From contig MGOD01000103.1 of NCBI GenBank assembly GCA_001795245.1, positions 2,529 through 13,531 of the forward strand: a DNA stretch of 11,003 bases, in the 5' to 3' direction. This document shows positions 6,810 through 11,003 of this stretch, in pieces. The position numbers and the translations under genes were made by a program. The stretch is from Chloroflexi bacterium RBG_16_70_13 (GTDB lineage Bacteria > Chloroflexota > Limnocylindria > Limnocylindrales > CSP1-4). The notes beneath the pieces were generated by a model. It was given only the letters and a program-made list of their open reading frames with translations. It had not been told where the DNA came from and ran no database searches. Within the stretch, counting starts at the first letter, position 1. Every line of letters begins with the position of its first letter.

Positions 6810-7166
6810 TCAACGATACCGCGCCCCGTCGAGCCCCTCGCCGGCAGGCACCGTGGGATCCGGGCCTGGCGTCGCGAGCTCGATCTCGGGTGCGATCGGG
6901 CTCGAGTCGCTCGGATCGGGCGACCACGGGACCGTCGGATCCGGACCGATCGACGGGTCTTCCGCGTCGGGCGCGACCGGGACGGTGGACCCGTCGGGCG
7001 GTGACGACGACGGGACGACCGGAGCGCCCGATGGCGACGGGTCGACAAGAACCCTCGAGGGCGAGGGGTCGACAGGAGCGCTCGACGACTGCGGGAGGAC
7101 GAATGGCGCCCCGCAGGCACCGAGAAGCAGGAGCGCGGGCAGGAGCGCGGCGCGGCGGGTGAGCAT
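6810..7166 (-). CDS. Small Pro/Ser-rich lipoprotein with internal repeats
   Basis: Predicted lipoprotein of 118 aa, function unknown. It has a classic lipoprotein signal: MLTRRAALLPALLLLGAC, with lipobox L15-G16-A17-C18. The mature part of about 100 residues is rich in Pro, Ser, Asp and Val and looks disordered. It contains near-copies PVDPSPS (31-37), LVDPSPS (40-46) and APVVPSS (48-54) on a nine-residue period, and GPDPTVP twice (74-80 and 101-107), 27 residues apart. No enzymatic domain is visible; it may be a surface tether or spacer. It lies 48 bases upstream of mmsA on the same strand; the gap holds only a weak 6-bp hairpin (6786-6802). A terminator-like hairpin sits just upstream, so its promoter is unclear. 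The ribosome site is weak. A chance ORF is possible in such GC-rich DNA, but the lipobox argues for a real gene. Confidence 0.62.
   Translation of the reverse strand: MLTRRAALLPALLLLGACGAPFVLPQSSSAPVDPSPSRVLVDPSPSGAPVVPSSSPPDGSTVPVAPDAEDPSIGPDPTVPWSPDPSDSSPIAPEIELATPGPDPTVPAGEGLDGARYR
6850..7085 (-). repeat. Short in-frame repeats inside the lipoprotein gene
   Basis: Two near-identical pairs are visible on the plus strand. 7039-7058 and 7066-7085 (GGGTCGACA then CTCGA) match at 17 of 20 positions, offset by 27 bases. 6850-6866 and 6931-6947 (ACCGTSGGATCCGGRCC) match at 15 of 17, offset by 81 bases, which is three times 27. The offsets keep the reading frame and encode the repeated DPSPS and GPDPTVP segments. 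Confidence 0.55.
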
Positions 7167-7192
7167 GCGAAGAGTATGGCCCGGAGACGGAG

Positions 7193-7223
7193 AACGAGCC
7201 CCCGGCGGTGCCGGGGGCTCGTT
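7193..7223 (-). terminator. Hairpin terminator after the M6 protease gene
   Basis: A perfect 14-bp inverted repeat (7193-7206 and 7210-7223) with a three-base loop starts 24 bases past the stop of the M6 protease gene. The stem is GC-rich with AA/TT at its base and no long T-run. It fills much of the 81-base gap before the lipoprotein gene. Confidence 0.8.
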
Positions 7224-7247
7224 GATCGTTGCAGGGATTCGGGAAGG

Positions 7248-10097
7248 TCAGTTCGCCGGATCGACCCAGATCGTGGCGTACTTGTTGCCCTGCCCGACGC
7301 CCTTGATCGTGAACGAGACACCCCAGGAGAGGTCGTCGGGTTCGCTCACGACGAAGAGCCCATCGCCCGGGTTGCCGGTGCCGAGGACGATGCCGGCCCC
7401 GAGGTCGAACTCATAGAAGTCGGGAACAGGATTCCCGTCCGAGTCGACGAACCGTGTGGAGTACGGCGCGTTGCCGCGCGACGGCACCACCACGGAAGCG
7501 TCGATGTCACGGAAGAACAGGGAGCCGTTCGGTCGGATCTCGATGCCCGGGTAGTACCCGAGGCGATCATCGAAGCCGCTCACGCCCGGCTGTGGAGCGA
7601 AGTCAGTGCAGTACAGGTCGTACGAGCCTGCGGGCGACTCGAGGCATTCAGTGAATGCATAGGTCGGGTGCATCGTGAAGGCCAGGTTCGAGGCCTGCGG
7701 GCGTGACTGGATGTTGTTCAGCGTGGTGGGATCCTGGTCTGCCGCATCGCCCGTCCGTCGGAGCGGATCGAAGTGGGAGTCGACCAGGAGCAGGCCGCCC
7801 TTCGAGCCGGTACTCGGCAGGGCGAAGGTGTTGCTGGTGACGTGGTTCACGCCGCCGTACTGGATGTCGCGGTACCAGACCAGCATGCCCGGCGCGTTGT
7901 ACGGGACCCGCTGGACCGACCACTCACCGGTGTCGAAGCGGAGGTAGTCGGAGTCGTAGGTGTACTTCAGGCCGAGGTCGAAGCCATCGAAGTTCCGCCA
8001 CTCGGCCAGGTAGTACTGGGTGAAGGTGAACGAACCTGTGCTGATCACCCAGCCGGCGCCATCGGTCCCCGCGAACGTTCCGTTCTGGGCCGTCCAGCCG
8101 GCCGCCCCGCTCTCGACGTCGTCCGACCAGACGGTGGTGCCGTCCATGGTCACCGACAGGTCGTCGGCGAACCAGCCGCGCTCGAGGAACCCGGCGTCGG
8201 TCGCAGCGCGGAGTCGGAGGTCGATCGTCGTCCCGGCGTACGGCGTCAAGTCGACATAGTCGTGGCGCCAACCGCCGCTGCTGCCGGTCAGGCCGTTCTC
8301 GAGGCCACCGTAGTCGACAAGCCGGCCGTGCGGGTCGTCATCCGTGGAGACGAGCGCGCCGGCCTCGTCGAACACTTCGAGCTGGACCCACGTCGATCCC
8401 CCGTCGGTGGACACCTCGATGAAGCCGTAGTCCCACAGCTCCTCGAGGATGTGGTTGTTCCAGGTCCAGAACCGGACATCAATCCCGTCCGGCACGTCGA
8501 TCGTCCGGGCGAGCTTCACGTCGGCCCAGTCCTGGTCGTTGTTCGACCACCACATGTTGGCGCCGGAATGCGCCTCCGCGAGGTTGACCTGCTTGGGTGG
8601 CAGGTTCACCCGGACGCCGTCCTTCGTGCCTCTCGGCGTGTTCGACGACTGTCCGAGCTGGACCGCCCGGGGGGCGGCACCGACGGCGAAGATCTGCGGG
8701 TCCGCCCAGCCGAGGACGAACTTGTCCCAGAGGCCCATGTGGGCCGGGATGGACTGGAAGATCGGACCGGAGTGTGAGCCGGTCGACATCAGGTCCCAGA
8801 ACTCGACGTCCGAGTCCCCGCCTCCGCTCGTGTCGTAGAGGTCGGGGAGCCCCAGGTCGTGGCCGTACTCATGGGCGAAGACGCCCACGCCCGCGTCCTC
8901 GGGCTGGGCGATGTAGTTGAAGACCTTGGTGTCCGTCCCGGGGATCGTGTAGCCGCCGGTGACGGGATCGACGATCGACGAGTGCGACCACACGGCGTAG
9001 ACGCCCTGGGCCCCGCCGCCGCCCTCCTCGCCCGCGCCCGCGTGGACGATGACGAAATGGTCGATCACGCCGTCAGGCTCGAAGACGTTCCCGTCGCCGT
9101 CCAGGTCGCCCTGGTCCTCGATGTCGTAGTCCTCCCACGGGAAGTCAGGATCGGCGGCGGCGATGACGTCGACCGCATCGACGATCATCTGGCTGACGTC
9201 GCGTGGGTTGTCGGGGTGGCCCTGCATGCTGGCTCGGCCACCTTCGCAGGTGTCGGCCGCGTACCAGGCCTCGGAGTGCGGGAGCTCAACCCAGCCGACG
9301 ACATCGCCGTCGATGGTGTAGGCGCCCTTCGACATCTCCTCGTACATGTTCTTGAGCGTGTACCCGGAGATATCGAAGCCCGGCTCCCCGTCGGGGCCCG
9401 TCAGATCACTGCGGACGCGCTCGGTGATGCCGTCATGCGTATACAGCATCTTCCGGAAGTGCTCGGCGTTGAAGTCCGGCACCCAGAAGGTGTTGTTGTC
9501 AATGGTGTCGGGCGTGCCATCGGTTCCGAAGACAGCCGGGTCATCCAGCTCATTGTGGAGCGGGCCGTTGAGCACGGTGCCGGCGGGCTCGACGACGCAG
9601 TCTTCCCCGGCCACGCTGTTGATGTCGATGATGCGGTTGAAGCCGGAGAAGTCGTCGTTGGCGGCCGGGTTGAACTCGACCAGGACCGTCAGGAGCTGTG
9701 CCTCCTGCGTGCCCTTCGCCTGTTTGATCTGGCGCGGGTTCTTCCCCGTCTCCACCGCCAGTGCCTCGAGCCTGGCAAGCTGTCGCGCGCTGCGCGGGAA
9801 GCCGTTGGCTCCCTTGCGACTCTGCTCGGCCCACCACTGGCTGAGGTCGCTCAGCGGTCCGAACTCATCCGAGCCGACGTCGGTTCCCTTCTTGACCTTC
9901 GTGTCGCGCGACACGTCGTTCAGCGCGCGCGGTGGCGCGAGGTTGAAGTAGTAGTCCCTGGCCGATGCCGGGAGGACCTCAGGGTCCAGTGCCGGCGAAA
10001 CTGCCTGCCGCATGACGACGAGCGCCGACGCGAGCAGCGTCAGGATCACGAACGGGATGAGCAGCCGCATGGCGACGGTCTGCGTCGAGGGTTTCAC
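7248..10097 (-). CDS. Secreted immune-inhibitor-A-like M6 metalloprotease
   Basis: Large exported zinc protease (949 aa) of the M6 family, whose members (InhA, PrtV type) degrade extracellular proteins. The N-terminus KPSTQTVAMRLLIPFVILTL gives an export helix at about 10-28, then a propeptide-like region. The catalytic domain holds HEYGHDLGLPD (409-419), giving His409, Glu410, His413 and Asp419 of the HExxHxxGxxD consensus, and WDLMSTGS (435-442) as the Met-turn. A calcium-type loop DLDGDGN is at about 331-337. A MAM/jelly-roll-like module follows (about 540-650, with STDGGSTW 563-570), then an InhA-type C-terminal region with GMLVWYRD (737-744). The start chosen is the GTG at 10097, preceded by GGAGGAG. 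Longer in-frame starts at 10154 and 10313 lack a well-placed ribosome site and precede the export helix with unlikely sequence; an ATG at 10070 is also possible. No inhibitor or immunity gene is adjacent. Confidence 0.92.
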   Translation of the reverse strand: MKPSTQTVAMRLLIPFVILTLLASALVVMRQAVSPALDPEVLPASARDYYFNLAPPRALNDVSRDTKVKKGTDVGSDEFGPLSDLSQWWAEQSRKGANGFPRSARQLARLEALAVETGKNPRQIKQAKGTQEAQLLTVLVEFNPAANDDFSGFNRIIDINSVAGEDCVVEPAGTVLNGPLHNELDDPAVFGTDGTPDTIDNNTFWVPDFNAEHFRKMLYTHDGITERVRSDLTGPDGEPGFDISGYTLKNMYEEMSKGAYTIDGDVVGWVELPHSEAWYAADTCEGGRASMQGHPDNPRDVSQMIVDAVDVIAAADPDFPWEDYDIEDQGDLDGDGNVFEPDGVIDHFVIVHAGAGEEGGGGAQGVYAVWSHSSIVDPVTGGYTIPGTDTKVFNYIAQPEDAGVGVFAHEYGHDLGLPDLYDTSGGGDSDVEFWDLMSTGSHSGPIFQSIPAHMGLWDKFVLGWADPQIFAVGAAPRAVQLGQSSNTPRGTKDGVRVNLPPKQVNLAEAHSGANMWWSNNDQDWADVKLARTIDVPDGIDVRFWTWNNHILEELWDYGFIEVSTDGGSTWVQLEVFDEAGALVSTDDDPHGRLVDYGGLENGLTGSSGGWRHDYVDLTPYAGTTIDLRLRAATDAGFLERGWFADDLSVTMDGTTVWSDDVESGAAGWTAQNGTFAGTDGAGWVISTGSFTFTQYYLAEWRNFDGFDLGLKYTYDSDYLRFDTGEWSVQRVPYNAPGMLVWYRDIQYGGVNHVTSNTFALPSTGSKGGLLLVDSHFDPLRRTGDAADQDPTTLNNIQSRPQASNLAFTMHPTYAFTECLESPAGSYDLYCTDFAPQPGVSGFDDRLGYYPGIEIRPNGSLFFRDIDASVVVPSRGNAPYSTRFVDSDGNPVPDFYEFDLGAGIVLGTGNPGDGLFVVSEPDDLSWGVSFTIKGVGQGNKYATIWVDPAN

Positions 10098-10101
10098 CAA
10101 T

Positions 10102-10108
10102 CTCCTCC
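10102..10108 (-). promoter_or_regulatory. Strong ribosome binding site for the M6 protease
   Basis: On the minus strand this reads GGAGGAG, ending four bases before the GTG at 10097 (six bases counted from the GGAGG core). It decides the start in favour of this GTG over the upstream ATG codons and the ATG at 10070. Confidence 0.65.
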
Positions 10109-10342
10109 ACGGTTGGCTGGCGATGGACCTGGACAACCACCATAGCGCGGGCATGACCGCGGTGTGCCGCTGAGCACCTCCTGTGTGGCGTTGCGCCGAC
10201 GCTCGCCGATCGAATACGGGGTGGCGGGCACCGGGTCTTCTACTCGCCTTCGCAGTCCTCCTGGTGACGGCCCCGCGACCAGGTGACACCGTCGCGAGCC
10301 CCGCCACTTCCAAGGCCGTTCCTGCGGCTGGGCGTATCGGCG

Positions 10343-10374
10343 CGACCGTACAGCCGGTCGTGAAGGGCGGTCAA
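10343..10374 (-). promoter_or_regulatory. Candidate promoter with overlapping operator-like dyad, upstream of the M6 protease
   Basis: Reading the minus strand, TTGACC (10374-10369) is followed after 18 bases by TACGGT (10350-10345), a modest match to a sigma-70 type -35/-10 pair. A dyad CGACCG-N6-CGGTCG (10343-10360), extendable to eight pairs with one wobble, lies over the spacer and the -10. This would leave a leader of roughly 240 bases before the GTG at 10097. The remainder of the 10098-10457 gap shows no gene I can support and no riboswitch I recognise. The promoter match is weak and the dyad could also be a plain hairpin. Confidence 0.25.
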
Positions 10375-10457
10375 ATGGCAGATCGGGACAGCTTGGCCGG
10401 CAACCGAGCGTCAGCGAGTTCATCGCGCGAGGTACGGCGGGTCATGGCATGAGATTG

Positions 10458-10475
10458 CGGTGCGCCGACGCACCG
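10458..10475 (-). terminator. Possible terminator after the Lgt-like gene
   Basis: CGGTGCG and CGCACCG form a perfect 7-bp stem with a four-base loop, 10 bases past the stop of the Lgt-like gene on the minus strand. The following bases (CAATCTCATG) are only slightly T-rich. If real, the M6 protease gene needs its own promoter in 10098-10457. Confidence 0.45.
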
Positions 10476-10485
10476 AATGCGACCA

Positions 10486-11003
10486 TCATCCCTCGCGGCG
10501 GATGCGAAGCAGCCCGCCAAGGCAGCCGACGACGACGACCGCGAGCACGAGGTGCTCGGCGCGAAACGGGCCGGCGACCGCGGCGTCCCGCCACGTGAAT
10601 GCCACGACACCGCGGGCGATCGCCCACAGGGCCACGCCGGTCAGGAGGGCAGCCCCGTCCCTGTGCCCGAAGGCACCGGACCGGAGACCGAGGGCCACGA
10701 GGACGATGACGACGGTCGTGGCGATCGCCTCGTAGACCTGCGAGGGGTGGGACGCGACATCCGGGGCGAGGCTGGCCCACGGACCCGCTCCGGCGTAGGT
10801 CGTGGCCCAGGCCAGGTCGCTCGGCAGGCCCTGGCCCTCGCCGGCCAGGACGCTCGCGAGCTTGCCCGCGGCGAGGATGAAGAGGACGGGCAGGACCCCG
10901 GCGTGCATCCAGCGGCCGGCGGGCGCGCCCGCCAGGCGGGCGATGACGATGCCGCCGACGGTCCCACCCGCGACGCCGAGCGCAAGGCCGAGGCCTCCCT
11001 GAC
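10486..11003 (-). CDS. lgt: Divergent prolipoprotein diacylglyceryl transferase (Lgt) homologue, 5' end outside window
   Basis: C-terminal part of an integral membrane protein of the Lgt family, which moves diacylglycerol from phosphatidylglycerol to the lipobox Cys of prolipoproteins. The frame stays open to the right edge, beyond the Met codon at 10908, so about 172 residues are visible. Family landmarks in order: a GG-L-G-GG-type glycine-rich helix (QGGLGLALGVAGGTVGG at the cut end), AGKLASVLAGEGQG, LPSDLAWA, HPSQVYEA and a C-terminal helix pair containing ARGVVAFTWRD. In the signature region E. coli Lgt has GRLGNFINGE; here it is GKLASVLAGE, so the essential Arg143 becomes Lys and Asn146 becomes Ser. 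The HPSQ-YE motif is intact. This may be a paralogue with altered or lost activity, or a lineage variant. Hydrophobic segments fit a multipass membrane protein. Confidence 0.8.
   Translation of the reverse strand, partial: QGGLGLALGVAGGTVGGIVIARLAGAPAGRWMHAGVLPVLFILAAGKLASVLAGEGQGLPSDLAWATTYAGAGPWASLAPDVASHPSQVYEAIATTVVIVLVALGLRSGAFGHRDGAALLTGVALWAIARGVVAFTWRDAAVAGPFRAEHLVLAVVVVGCLGGLLRIRREG

Noticed and set aside
8859..10145. A 428-codon plus-strand frame opposite the M6 protease
   Set aside because: Antisense shadow of a confidently identified protease; no ribosome site or domain.
10098..10313. N-terminal extension of the M6 protease to the ATG at 10313 or 10154
   Set aside because: The extension is Arg/Pro/His-rich, places the export helix about 80 residues inside the protein, and neither ATG has a well-placed ribosome site, unlike the GTG at 10097.
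10183..10452. An 89-codon plus-strand ORF in the gap upstream of the M6 gene
   Set aside because: No ribosome site, no recognisable domain, and it runs across the hairpin and dyad candidates; most likely random.
1..11003. Mobile element, CRISPR array, toxin-antitoxin or defence island
   Set aside because: No transposase, integrase, spaced direct-repeat array, small toxin/antitoxin pair or nuclease/NTPase defence gene was seen; composition is uniform along the window.

Overview
This is a GC-rich bacterial chromosomal segment (third codon positions are almost all G or C) with tightly packed genes. I see no rRNA, tRNA, CRISPR array, insertion sequence or phage gene. The mix is a PP2C/RsbU-type phosphatase, an M23 endopeptidase with an Ig-like domain, an immune-inhibitor-A-like M6 protease, an Asp-box propeller protein and a Rieske oxygenase beside an MmsA-type dehydrogenase. 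That suits a free-living, high-GC heterotroph of the Chloroflexota or Actinomycetota kind. This taxonomic reading is inference; there is no marker gene in the window.

Layout. (1) 1-1890, plus strand: the C-terminal part of a PP2C (SpoIIE/RsbU-like) phosphatase, followed with a 4-base start/stop overlap by an exported M23 metallopeptidase. (2) 1908-1939: a perfect 14-bp hairpin lies exactly midway between this pair and the convergent gene, and probably ends transcription from both sides. (3) 1957-3876, minus strand: a secreted protein with five Asp-box (BNR) motifs. (4) 4043-7166, minus strand: a small Pro/Ser-rich lipoprotein, then a CoA-acylating methylmalonate-semialdehyde dehydrogenase, then a Rieske oxygenase alpha subunit. 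The gaps are 48 and 25 bases, which looks like an operon. (5) 7193-7223: a perfect 14-bp terminator-like hairpin. (6) 7248-10097, minus strand: a large secreted M6 protease with a GTG start and a near-consensus ribosome binding site. (7) 10098-10485: a 388-base gap holding that gene's leader, a candidate promoter with an overlapping dyad, and a hairpin just after the next gene. (8) 10486-11003, minus strand: the C-terminal part of a divergent Lgt (prolipoprotein diacylglyceryl transferase) homologue, cut by the window edge.

How the genes fit together: four of the eight proteins (M23 peptidase, Asp-box protein, lipoprotein, M6 protease) carry export signals, so much of the window concerns the envelope or extracellular polymer breakdown. 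The Rieske oxygenase has the Glu-for-Asp bridge residue of the quaternary-amine oxygenases (carnitine or betaine type). Paired with a semialdehyde dehydrogenase it suggests catabolism of a betaine- or carnitine-like compound, but no reductase partner is present. The most notable oddities are the Lgt homologue lacking the usual Arg and Asn of the Lgt signature, the Rieske/MmsA pairing, the short-period repeats inside the lipoprotein gene, and the operator-like dyad upstream of the M6 protease. I found no clear undescribed defence or mobile system.
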